From Thiovibrio frasassiensis (lineage in GTDB: Bacteria; Desulfobacterota; Desulfobulbia; Desulfobulbales; Desulfurivibrionaceae), in NCBI RefSeq assembly GCF_029607905.1, contig NZ_JAPHEH010000001.1, positions 525,530 to 589,529 on the forward strand: DNA of 64,000 nt, given 5' to 3'. Numbering within the stretch: the first letter of the stretch is position 1; each line of letters starts with the position of its first letter. The notes beneath the pieces were generated by a model that saw only the letters and a program-made list of their open reading frames with translations, was not told the DNA's origin and ran no database searches. This document shows positions 16,987 through 24,990 of the stretch, one piece after another. A program made the translations under genes and the position numbers.

Positions 16987-18216
16987 ATGATCAAAAAGGT
17001 TCCCATCCAAGAACTTCAGCCCGGTATTCATATCGAGCGTTTTGATTGCGGCTGGCTGGACCACCCCTACCTCTTCAACCACAAAAAGATCAAAACCCAT
17101 GGCGAGATTGAGCGCCTCAAATCCTGGGGCGTCACCCATGTCTATATCGAGATCGATCGGAACCCGGAACCAGCGCCAATCATGGATGCACTGGAAAGCC
17201 CCCCGCCGCCCGTGGCGTTTGAACACATTATCACCCCGCAAACAGCACGAATTGACCGTGACCTGAAGCATATCCCGGTCCGCCATGAGATTGTTCGGGC
17301 CCAGAAAGTACGGCAGCGGGCCAATCTGGCCGCGAAAAACATCCTTGCCGCCGTGCAATCCGGAAAAAAGATCCAGACCGGAGAGGCCGAAGCGGCGGTG
17401 AACGAGCTGGACAATTCCATCTGTCACAACAAGGATGCGCTTTTTCTGCTCATGCGGTTACGCAAGAAAGATGAATACACTTTCGACCATTCGGTGAGCG
17501 TGGGCGTCCTGCTCCTCGCTTTTTGCCGAGCCATGGGCTTTGACCGGGAAACCACCCGGGCCATTGGCCTGGGCGGGTTGCTGCATGACGTGGGCAAGAT
17601 GGCCGTGCCCCTGGCCATCCTCAATAAACCCAGCGCCCTCAACGATGATGAATTTAAAAAAATCCAGCAGCATGTGATCTATTGCCGGAAAATCCTGGCC
17701 ACCACCCACAACATTTCCCTTCCAGTGGCCCAGATCGCCATGGAACACCATGAACGCTTCGACGGCACCGGCTATCCCCATGGCCTGAGCGGCGAGGCCA
17801 TCAGCCTGGGCGGCCAGATGGCCGCCATTGCCGATGTTTTCGATGCCCTGACCTCGGACCGCTGTTACCGCAACGGCATCGACCAGGTCGAGGTGTTGCG
17901 CAAACTCTATGGCTGGAGCCGCAGCCATTTCAACGAAGGACTGGTACACCGTTTTATCCGCTGCATCGGCATCTACCCGGCCGGCACCTTGGTCCAACTG
18001 GAAAGCGGTCTGCTTGGGGTGGTGGTGGAGTCGACCGACAACCTGTTATGCCCGGTGGTTCGCCCCATTTATGACATCAGGCATGACTGGGCGGTGAATC
18101 AGAAAGACATCGACCTCTCAAAATCCAACGGCAAGGGAGGCGCAGACCGCATCATCGGCTATGAATCCGCCAAACGTTGGCGAATCGATCCCCTCAAAGT
18201 GCTCGGCATCACCTGA
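16987..18216 (+). CDS. HD-GYP domain c-di-GMP phosphodiesterase with DUF3391
   Basis: 409-aa cytoplasmic protein. N-terminal DUF3391 about residues 1-125 (VPIQELQPGIHIERFD) then an HD-GYP domain about residues 150-330: HD in GLLHDVGKMAVP, further His ligands in EHHERFDGTGYPHGL, where the GYP triplet is intact. A C-terminal extension of about 70 residues follows. Intact metal ligands and GYP suggest active degradation of c-di-GMP. It belongs with the GGDEF protein, PilZ protein and c-di-GMP riboswitch elsewhere in the window. Confidence 0.93.
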   Translation: MIKKVPIQELQPGIHIERFDCGWLDHPYLFNHKKIKTHGEIERLKSWGVTHVYIEIDRNPEPAPIMDALESPPPPVAFEHIITPQTARIDRDLKHIPVRHEIVRAQKVRQRANLAAKNILAAVQSGKKIQTGEAEAAVNELDNSICHNKDALFLLMRLRKKDEYTFDHSVSVGVLLLAFCRAMGFDRETTRAIGLGGLLHDVGKMAVPLAILNKPSALNDDEFKKIQQHVIYCRKILATTHNISLPVAQIAMEHHERFDGTGYPHGLSGEAISLGGQMAAIADVFDALTSDRCYRNGIDQVEVLRKLYGWSRSHFNEGLVHRFIRCIGIYPAGTLVQLESGLLGVVVESTDNLLCPVVRPIYDIRHDWAVNQKDIDLSKSNGKGGADRIIGYESAKRWRIDPLKVLGIT

Positions 18217-18345
18217 TTTCCCCAGAGATACCGAACATTACCCAGCCCGGTTTACCGAGCTTCCCCCATATATTTCCCCTTCCCGCTCAGGTACAGTGTA
18301 GAAACGAAACACGCGCCGCCCTGGCAGCATAAAAGAGGAACCCAG

Positions 18346-18693
18346 ATGATCTATTGTAAGCTATGGGAAAAATGCGTTTTTTTCGCGGTCCGCGAAGAGA
18401 GGGGGGAGATGTACGAGTATTTCACAGCGCGCTATTGCACAGAAAACTTTGACGATTGTGCCCGGTATCGAGCGGCGCTACATCTGGGCCAAGAGCTGGT
18501 CCCGGATGATATCTTCCCCAACGAAGATGATTTCCGCAGCCTTTTCGCCTGGGCCGTAAAACGACACGACAGCCAGGCTAGCAGGCGCTATCACCCGCTC
18601 TCCCCGCACCCACGGCGAGTTCCCGGGCCAGAAAAGATTGCAGCTTCTTCCGGTCATCTTCCGGCAAGCCGTCAAACTCGCAGCCGACACTGA
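18346..18693 (+). CDS. Small conserved cysteine-motif protein with odd C-terminal tail
   Basis: 115-aa frame. The first about 75 residues (YCKLWEKCVFF, then ARYCTENFDDCARY and a D/E-rich end) look like short conserved cysteine-motif proteins of about 70 aa found in sulfate- and metal-reducing bacteria. The last about 38 residues are basic, Pro/Ser-rich, and lie wholly antisense to the end of the convergent PilZ gene, so the ancestral stop was probably lost and the frame now runs into its neighbour. ATG 18346 follows AGAGGAACCC. Confidence 0.6.
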   Translation: MIYCKLWEKCVFFAVREERGEMYEYFTARYCTENFDDCARYRAALHLGQELVPDDIFPNEDDFRSLFAWAVKRHDSQASRRYHPLSPHPRRVPGPEKIAASSGHLPASRQTRSRH

Positions 18694-18991
18694 CATTGCT
18701 CACCAGCGGGATGTCCAAGACCCAGCGCACCCGAAGGGGGATGATCCTGTCGCACAAAACCTCATTCCCTTTGACGAGCCGAGCAAGAACAAGTTGATGG
18801 CCAAGTTTCAAGGCACTCCACTCCTCCCGTTTCACGGTAAAATGGAGCCCCCCCAGACTCAGATCAAGCACCAGGGCAGAAAAAGAAAACCGCTCGAAAT
18901 CAGGAAAAACGAAGACGCCGCAAATATTTTCTCCCGGCGAGAAATAGACCCTCGCTTCTTTTCTTTTCTCATCAAAACTGCCAGTCATCAT
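18578..18991 (-). CDS. PilZ-domain protein
   Basis: 137-aa protein. The PilZ c-di-GMP signature is present: basic motif KRKEARVYF near the N-terminus (RxxxR type) and DLSLGGLHF (D/NxSxxG) about residue 40. PilZ proteins bind c-di-GMP and change motility, secretion or polysaccharide synthesis. Start at ATG 18991 or 18988, preceded by AAGGGGA; an upstream frame to 19135 adds an unlikely leader. Its 3' end overlaps the convergent cysteine-motif gene by 116 bases. Confidence 0.8.
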   Translation of the reverse strand: MMTGSFDEKRKEARVYFSPGENICGVFVFPDFERFSFSALVLDLSLGGLHFTVKREEWSALKLGHQLVLARLVKGNEVLCDRIIPLRVRWVLDIPLVSNVSVGCEFDGLPEDDRKKLQSFLARELAVGAGRAGDSAC

Positions 18992-19196
18992 CTTTCCCCT
19001 TATACCCCCTGGCGGACAACAATGCCAAGCTCGGGCCGAAATTGCCGAATCATCCCTTTCGCTTCCAATTTTATATCTGGGGATGCTTTTTTTGGCAAGC
19101 CCTACCTCATCCCCCGTGGTCTTTGGAATTGACAAAGTGGCACCCCACGGCTATCAGTTAACGACACGCATCCTGAACCTCGACCAAGGAATTCCC

Positions 19197-19463
19197 ATGC
19201 CCATCACCGTTGAAAAGCTCTCCCCCAAAAAACGCGAGACCCTGCGCCTCGACGAATGGCCGATCTGGCAGTGCGAGCCCTCGACCTTTCCCTGGCATTA
19301 CGACCAGGAAGAATCCTGTTATATCCTGGAAGGCGAGATCACCGTAACCGCAGGAGAGCAGACCATGCAGATCTCCCCCGGCGATTATGTGACCTTTCCC
19401 AAGGGGCTGGATTGCCAGTGGCAGGTGCACAGCGCGGTTCGCAAGCATTACCTGTTCCGCTGA
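19197..19463 (+). CDS. Cupin (DUF861-like) protein
   Basis: 88-aa single-domain cupin of the (S)-ureidoglycine aminohydrolase-like group. PWHYDQEESCYILEGEITV and later ISPGDYVTFPKGLDCQW give the two cupin motifs. ATG 19197 (MPITVEKLSP) follows AAGGA; an upstream in-frame ATG at 19083 lacks a site. It is 23 bases upstream of the NahK-like kinase gene and likely cotranscribed. Confidence 0.82.
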   Translation: MPITVEKLSPKKRETLRLDEWPIWQCEPSTFPWHYDQEESCYILEGEITVTAGEQTMQISPGDYVTFPKGLDCQWQVHSAVRKHYLFR

Positions 19464-19486
19464 GCCGGCCTTTCCAGGATGCACCC

Positions 19487-20584
19487 GTGATCGAATCTTC
19501 CGCCATCGCCCGACAGTTTGCCTTTCCCGGAGAACTCCTCTCCGTAGACGAGTATGGGTCCGGCAATGTGAACAACACCTATCTGGTCCGGATCACAGGC
19601 GACCAGGGAGTGCTGGCCTTTATCCTCCAACGCCTCAATCCCGCTGTGTTTCCAGAACCCGAACGCATCATGCACAACCTGCGGGTGCTCGACGACCATG
19701 TCCGCCCCAAACTGACGGCGAACGTAAGCCGCCGCTGGGAGCTGCCGAGCATCATCCCGACCCGAAGCGGCTCTGATTATTATCGGGATGAGACCGGCGC
19801 CTGCTGGCGGGCCCAAACCTTTATCACCGACAGCGAAAGTTTCCCCACTATCACCAGCGTTTCCCAGGCCGAAGAGGCAGGCCGGGCCTTAGGCTTTTTC
19901 CATGGACTGATCCATGACCTGCCCGCGCATCTGCTGCACGACACCCTGCCCGGCTTCCATGTCACCCCCGGCTATCTCGCGCATTATAACGCCCTTGCCG
20001 CCTTACCTCCCCGCGCCGATGCATCGCCGGAGGCGCTGTTCTGCCACCGCTTCATTGGTGAGCGGAAAGCAACGGCGGAGGTCCTCGAAGCCGCACGCAC
20101 TCGGGGTGAACTCCTCCCCTGCCCGATCCACGGCGACCCCAAGCTGGCCAATATCCTCTTTGCCCGCGATACCGGCGAGGGTATCAGCCTCATCGATCTG
20201 GACACCGTCAAGCCCGGCTTGCTCCATTACGACATCGGCGACTGCCTCCGCTCCTGCTGCAATCCGGCCGAAGAAGATGCGGAGCTGCGCGCAGTCTCGT
20301 TCAACCTCGGTTACTGCGCGGCGATCCTCAAGGGCTACCTGCCCCAGGTCGCCCCGTTTTTTACCCCCTTCGACTACCAGTACATCTATGACGCCGTCCG
20401 GCTCATCGCCTTTGAGCTGGGTTTGCGCTTCTTTACCGACCATCTGGCCGGGGATGTCTATTTCAAGATCCGCCACCCCGGGCAGAACCTGCAGCGCGCC
20501 ATGGTGCAATTCACCCTCTGCCAAAGCATCGAGGCCCAGGAGACGGAGATCAAAAGACTCGTCCGAGAGCTGCAGAAACCATGA
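19487..20584 (+). CDS. APH-fold sugar kinase, N-acetylhexosamine 1-kinase-like
   Basis: 365-aa protein-kinase-like fold phosphotransferase. YGSGNVNNTYLVRI is the nucleotide-binding loop, PIHGDPKLANILF the catalytic Brenner motif, and LIDLDTVKPG the metal-binding DFG equivalent. Overall pattern (ILQRLNPAVFPEPE, GFFHGLIHDL, LEGD-like LAGDVYFKIRHP near the end) follows Bifidobacterium NahK, which phosphorylates GlcNAc/GalNAc at C1, so a sugar 1-kinase role is likely. GTG 19487 is the start that gives family length. It overlaps the DOMON gene by ATGA. Confidence 0.82.
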   Translation: MIESSAIARQFAFPGELLSVDEYGSGNVNNTYLVRITGDQGVLAFILQRLNPAVFPEPERIMHNLRVLDDHVRPKLTANVSRRWELPSIIPTRSGSDYYRDETGACWRAQTFITDSESFPTITSVSQAEEAGRALGFFHGLIHDLPAHLLHDTLPGFHVTPGYLAHYNALAALPPRADASPEALFCHRFIGERKATAEVLEAARTRGELLPCPIHGDPKLANILFARDTGEGISLIDLDTVKPGLLHYDIGDCLRSCCNPAEEDAELRAVSFNLGYCAAILKGYLPQVAPFFTPFDYQYIYDAVRLIAFELGLRFFTDHLAGDVYFKIRHPGQNLQRAMVQFTLCQSIEAQETEIKRLVRELQKP

Positions 20585-21105
20585 CCCGCTTCAGCCTGCA
20601 CCCCTTTCCGGGCCAGGATTCCGGCGGGATAACCATCCACGGCACCATCAAGCGGACGGAGCAGAGCATCAGCCTTTCCTTTTGTCTGCAGGGGAACCTT
20701 GACGATCTCGTCCTGCCGACTGCGCCAACGCGGGAACGGCGCGACAACCTCTGGCAAGCCACCTGCCTTGAGATGTTCTGGAGTGAAGAGGGGAGAAAAA
20801 ACTACGGGGAAATGAACCTTGCTCCAAACGGGGCCTGGAATGTCTACGGTTTTACTGAATACCGCGCCGGCATGCACCGGGAAGAACGGGTGAGCGAGCC
20901 GGCTGTCACCACCGCCCGCACGCCGGACACCTTCACCCTGACCGCCCAACTGGATATTGCCTCGCTCCTTGGCTCTCCCCCCATTCGGATTGGAGTCAGC
21001 GCAGTACTCCAGCACCGGGATAACCGGCTGAGCTACTGGGCCCTGACCCACCCGGCAGAAAAGCCCGATTTCCACGCACCCCAGACCTTCCTCCTCCGGC
21101 TGTAA
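20581..21105 (+). CDS. DOMON-like domain protein
   Basis: 174-aa beta-sandwich protein of the DOMON-like family (cd09627-type). The repeated pattern of an N-terminal strand pair, LWQATCLEMFWSEEGRKNYGEMNLAPNGAWNVYGF, and later HPAEKPDFHAP is characteristic of these short bacterial members. No signal peptide, so cytoplasmic. Translation is coupled to the kinase gene by an ATGA overlap, which suggests they act in one sugar- or glycan-related process. Confidence 0.8.
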   Translation: MTRFSLHPFPGQDSGGITIHGTIKRTEQSISLSFCLQGNLDDLVLPTAPTRERRDNLWQATCLEMFWSEEGRKNYGEMNLAPNGAWNVYGFTEYRAGMHREERVSEPAVTTARTPDTFTLTAQLDIASLLGSPPIRIGVSAVLQHRDNRLSYWALTHPAEKPDFHAPQTFLLRL

Positions 21106-21238
21106 CCCCCATTCCTTGCCCCACAACCATCTCGCCGGCCAAGCAGCGGACACCCCCGCAAAAAACTTGCCATGCGTACAGCCGCTCGATATCCTAAACA
21201 GACAGCAAGATAACTTCAGCCAGGAGCAGGGTGCCACG

Positions 21239-22648
21239 GTGAACACAGAGATTCCGAGAACCATTGGCCGTTACCGCATTGTGCGGCAAATCGGCTTGGG
21301 CGCCATGGGCGAGGTCTATCTTGCCCACGATGAACTCATCCACCGCAAGGTCGCCATCAAGTGCATGCGGGTCGACCGCTGCATAAACGAGCAAAAACGG
21401 CAGAAAGCCATCGAGTCCTTTCTCCACGAAGCCCGCATCGTCGGCAACCTGGACCACAGCCACATCGCCGCAGTGTACGATATCGGGGTCCGGGGCAACG
21501 CCCCGTACATCGTCATGGAGTATGTCGAGGGAGACAACATCAAGGAGCTGATTGAAAACAAAGCCCCTTTCTCCATCGAGGAAAAACTCAGCCTCATCGC
21601 CATGATGGCCCGCGCCCTGCATTTTGCCCATAAACGGGGCATCCTCCACCGGGATATCAAGCCGGCCAACATCATGATCTTACAACAGAGCCGGCTGCCC
21701 AAGATCACCGACTTCGGCATTGCCCGGGTTCTGGATGTCGCCTCCTTCGGCAGTATCGAAAGCAGCATCGACGAGGAAGGGTTCATCCCCGGCACCCCTT
21801 TGTACATGTCGCCGGAGCAGATCCGCGGCGAAGAGCTGGACAGGCGGAGCGATATCTTCTCCCTCGGGATTCTTGCCTATGAATGGTTGAGCGGGAAAAA
21901 GCCCTTTGAGGGCAAGGATCTGGATGCCCGCCTACAATCCGTGCTCACAAACAACCCGAAACCGCTCAGCGATTTCCCCGGCATCGACCCCGAGATCGAC
22001 CGGATCATCATGCAGGCTCTTGCCAAACCGCGGGACGAGCGCTACCAGAGCGCCGACGCCTTCGGGGACGCACTGGAACTCTATCTCAACTCCCTGGAAA
22101 AGAAAAAAGACGGGGGAAAAACAGGATTTTCCTTTGATAAAAAGGAGATCGTCGAGCGGTTGCGGCAGCGCTACCTCTTTTTTGCCGACTTCAGCGAGGA
22201 GGAGCTGTACGAGCTGTTCCGCGCTTCAAGAAAAGAGGAGTTCGGCATGGGGGACTACCTGATCCAGGAAGGCACCTCGGGCACCAAGATGTACATCATC
22301 ATTTCCGGGGCGGTCATTGTGCTCACCGAAACCGAGGGCAAGCGGGTGGAACTGGAAACCCTGCGGGATGGCAGCTGCGTAGGGGAGATGTCGATGATCG
22401 ACCACCTGCCCCGCTCCGCCTCGGTGGTGGCGTTCAAGAAAACCGTGGCCCTGGTCGTGAATGAAACGGTGCTCCGCCACAACAACCCCAAGCTCTGCCT
22501 CAAGCTCTACCGCAACCTGGCCACCACCCTCTCCGAGCGGCTGCGGGCCAGCGAGGCCAAGTACCTGAAATTGCTGGCCACCCATCTTGCCTGGGGGGAG
22601 AAGAATGGCGTGGAATCCTCCGGGTTCGAGGCAGGGGCAGATTCCTAA
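21239..22648 (+). CDS. Ser/Thr protein kinase fused to cyclic-nucleotide-binding domain
   Basis: 469-aa cytoplasmic protein. A complete PknB-type kinase domain spans about residues 9-285: glycine loop GLGAMGEVY, VAIK lysine, HRDIKPANIM catalytic loop, DFG in KITDFGIAR, and activation-segment SPEQ. It is followed by a linker and a C-terminal cNMP-binding domain about residues 320-445 (GDYLIQEGTSGTKMYIIISG, then GEMSMIDHLPRSASVVA, the phosphate-binding cassette). GTG 21239 preceded by AGGAG is chosen because the kinase begins right after it; the frame is open to 21116. A cyclic nucleotide probably regulates the kinase; the class III cyclase at 54595 could supply it. Confidence 0.92.
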   Translation: MNTEIPRTIGRYRIVRQIGLGAMGEVYLAHDELIHRKVAIKCMRVDRCINEQKRQKAIESFLHEARIVGNLDHSHIAAVYDIGVRGNAPYIVMEYVEGDNIKELIENKAPFSIEEKLSLIAMMARALHFAHKRGILHRDIKPANIMILQQSRLPKITDFGIARVLDVASFGSIESSIDEEGFIPGTPLYMSPEQIRGEELDRRSDIFSLGILAYEWLSGKKPFEGKDLDARLQSVLTNNPKPLSDFPGIDPEIDRIIMQALAKPRDERYQSADAFGDALELYLNSLEKKKDGGKTGFSFDKKEIVERLRQRYLFFADFSEEELYELFRASRKEEFGMGDYLIQEGTSGTKMYIIISGAVIVLTETEGKRVELETLRDGSCVGEMSMIDHLPRSASVVAFKKTVALVVNETVLRHNNPKLCLKLYRNLATTLSERLRASEAKYLKLLATHLAWGEKNGVESSGFEAGADS

Positions 22649-22677
22649 AAAATAAATCTGTTCCGTTTTTCAGGATA

Positions 22678-22738
22678 TCCGGGGACATAATACCGCTTTC
22701 TCTTAAAAACAAACCGTAATTGGTATTATGGCCCCGGA
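22678..22738. repeat. REP-like imperfect palindrome
   Basis: TCCGGGGACATAATACC (22678-22694) pairs with 22722-22738 with one mismatch. The CCGGGGACAtaataCC type sequence resembles, from memory, palindromes linked to REP-associated tyrosine transposases. A related half (TTCCGGGGACACCTTACTT) lies at 23471 on the other side of the DUF2971 gene. Confidence 0.65.
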
Positions 22739-22780
22739 ATTGACCTAGCTGATGCCAGAAGTAGAGCCTGTGGCGAATTG

Positions 22781-23437
22781 TTAGACCCATAACTGCTGTT
22801 TACGTTGCCTAACAACTTTGAATTTTTTGAAGGCAAGCCTAGCTTTAAATACTTCCACCCCAGTAGCCAACTCCCCCAGGGCAGAACGTATATCCGCTCG
22901 TGATGCTGTGGATCTCGCACCGACAATAACGGATTCCAACCTTAAACGATCAGAGAAGTCGACGAAGTAGAGCCCCGTTTCGGGATCCTTATCTTCCAGG
23001 GTTACAAAGCTCCGGTGCTCCTTCTCGTAACGCCAGTGCGAATACTTTGTAAACAAGAACTTCCTCGCCTCATCTAGGGCTAGACTAGAGGGGTTGCTAA
23101 GCTTTTCAAGGTCAGCCACCAGCCTCTTCCGGGAATAGTGAACTTGCCCTAGGCACTCATCTGGCACCTCAAAGCCGAGACACAGACCCTTGTGGTGATT
23201 AGCATAGTGGCTCCACACTACGGGATTACTCCAGTCTTCACTAAAACAAAGAATGCCTCGGTTCTCGGAAAGCTCCCTCTTCATTTTTTCGAATGCGCGG
23301 CGGACCTGATTATTTGACATTTCGACGCCAAATAGCTCAAACGGGTCGTTCAATTCTGTGAGATTCGCAATCTTCAGTCTCTTCCGCCGAAGATTCCCAA
23401 TTTCATGTTCTTCATTGACGAAGTGATATACGCGCAT
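22781..23437 (-). CDS. DUF2971 protein
   Basis: 218-aa cytoplasmic protein of the DUF2971 family: VYHFVNEEHEIGNLRRKRLKIANLTELNDPFE at the N-terminus, CFSEDWSNPVVWSHYANHHKGLCLGF in the middle and KYSHWRYEKEHRSF further on, the three conserved blocks. Function unknown; relatives are often found in mobile and defence islands. Codon use is more AT-rich than neighbours and REP-like sequence flanks it on both sides, which points to acquisition by transfer. Confidence 0.85.
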   Translation of the reverse strand: MRVYHFVNEEHEIGNLRRKRLKIANLTELNDPFELFGVEMSNNQVRRAFEKMKRELSENRGILCFSEDWSNPVVWSHYANHHKGLCLGFEVPDECLGQVHYSRKRLVADLEKLSNPSSLALDEARKFLFTKYSHWRYEKEHRSFVTLEDKDPETGLYFVDFSDRLRLESVIVGARSTASRADIRSALGELATGVEVFKARLAFKKFKVVRQRKQQLWV

Positions 23438-23470
23438 AAGGGCTCAACATTAATATTATACGGTGGGGAA

Positions 23471-23489
23471 TTCCGGGGACACCTTACTT
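23471..23489. repeat. REP-like half-site
   Basis: TTCCGGGGACACCTTACTT matches the arm of the palindrome at 22678 for the first 11 bases. It marks the other edge of the DUF2971 insert. Confidence 0.5.
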
Positions 23490-23532
23490 AATTATTAGCA
23501 GCTCAATCACGCCTGACACGATTTAGGACGGC

Positions 23533-24684
23533 TCAATACATCTCATACTTGGCCAACACCCCGTCCAGCCCGCCGTTACTGAGCGGCTTCTTCCAGGCGG
23601 GCTTGAGGCCGATCTTCTTCACCAGCTCCCGGTCGCCGAAATAGAGGTAGGCCGTGGAGCCGGTGCATTTATGCTTGAGAAAGCTGCCCAGCTCCCCAAC
23701 CAGGGCGGCGGCCTCGGCCTGGGCGCCCAAGCGAACCCCGTAGGGCGGGTTGGAGACAATGACCGCATCGCTGATCGGCGCAAGCTCCTGAAAGCGGCTG
23801 GAGTGTACCGGGACCTCCTTGCCGTAGGGGAGCTGACCGAGGTTGATCCGCGCTGCTTTGACCGCCAGTTTCGCCGCATCGCTGCCGGTAATCAAACCCT
23901 CCGGGAGGGGGCGGATCAACGAATCCGCATCTTCCTTCACCCGCTGCCACGCCTCGGGCTCAAAGTCGGGAAAGCGCATGAAACCGAAGCTCTCCCGCAG
24001 ATACGAAGCGGGAATCCGGCAATAGCGCATCAAGCCCTCGCAGAGCAAGGTGCCGGAGCCGCACATCGGGTCGATCAGAGTGCGCTCGCCGTTCCATTCC
24101 GTCAGATCGAGAATCGCCGCGGCCAGGGATTCCTGGATGGGCGCTTCCACCGTTTCCTGCCGGTAGCCGCGCCGGTGCAGGGAGGCGCCCGAGGCGTCGA
24201 GGCTGATCACCGCCGTGTTTTTATGGATATGGAGGTTGAAGACCAGATCGGGATTGCGCTTGTCCACATTGGGCCGAGCGCCGAATTTCTCCTGGAACTG
24301 ATCGACGATGGCGTCCTTGAGGCAGAGGGAGGCGTATTGGGAATGGGTGATCTTGCTGTCGCTCACCGTGGCGGTGATGACAAAGGTCTGCTCCCGGTCG
24401 AAGAGCTCCACCCAGGGGATGGTCAGCGCGGTTTTGTAGAGGTACTTGGTGCTGTGGCAGTCGAAATGCAGAAGCGGGGCCAAAACCCGGGTGCAGAGCC
24501 GGGTCTGGTAGACGATCCGGTACAGGGTCTCGGGCGTGGCGGTGAAATAGACGCCCCGGTAGACCGGATTGACCTGGGTTGCCCCCAGCCCGGTGAGCTC
24601 GCGCTCGGCAAGGGGCTCGACATTCTCCGCCACCTGGGCGAAGTAGCTGCTGTTCTTCTGATAGACAAAGGATTCCAACACCAT
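23533..24684 (-). CDS. THUMP-domain rRNA/tRNA N2-guanine methyltransferase (RlmL N-half-like)
   Basis: 383-aa SAM-dependent RNA methylase. An N-terminal ferredoxin-like/THUMP region about residues 8-155 (YFAQVAENVEPLAERELTGLGA) precedes a Rossmann methylase with LIDPMCGSGTLLCEG (SAM site) and the catalytic SNPPYG. This is the architecture of RlmL/YcbY N-terminal half and the YpsC family, which makes m2G in 23S rRNA. ATG 24684 follows GTGAGG; the frame upstream is not family-like. Confidence 0.9.
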   Translation of the reverse strand: MVLESFVYQKNSSYFAQVAENVEPLAERELTGLGATQVNPVYRGVYFTATPETLYRIVYQTRLCTRVLAPLLHFDCHSTKYLYKTALTIPWVELFDREQTFVITATVSDSKITHSQYASLCLKDAIVDQFQEKFGARPNVDKRNPDLVFNLHIHKNTAVISLDASGASLHRRGYRQETVEAPIQESLAAAILDLTEWNGERTLIDPMCGSGTLLCEGLMRYCRIPASYLRESFGFMRFPDFEPEAWQRVKEDADSLIRPLPEGLITGSDAAKLAVKAARINLGQLPYGKEVPVHSSRFQELAPISDAVIVSNPPYGVRLGAQAEAAALVGELGSFLKHKCTGSTAYLYFGDRELVKKIGLKPAWKKPLSNGGLDGVLAKYEMY

Positions 24685-24990
24685 GACCTCACGCAACTCA
24701 AGTTTGATTTCAAGACAGGAGGCAAAACACCTCAACCGCCAATCTGCCGATGGTACACCGGAAAGGGCGAAAACGCCACAGGCAAGGCGAACATCCTGCC
24801 TGCATTAGGCACACTTTGTTTGCCCCAATAGCCCGCGAGGGTGCAGCCTGATATTTACAAGACGGCCTTGGTGTGCGATACTCACAACACTCTTAGCAAT
24901 CACGATCCCCTGCCCGTGCGCAGGCAGGTTTTGTGGCCCCAGAATCTGACCCGGGGGGTGTTCCCCCGCAACCTTCCAACAGGCAATCCC
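24685..24990. other. Intergenic region, divergent promoters
   Basis: About 300 bases between the divergent methylase and large-protein genes. The frame of the latter is open back to 24841, but residues there do not look like protein and no start there has a ribosome binding site. No hairpin or riboswitch seen. Confidence 0.35.

Noticed and set aside
16624..17427. Minus-strand open frame of 267 codons
   Set aside because: Antisense shadow of the HD-GYP gene; no family features.
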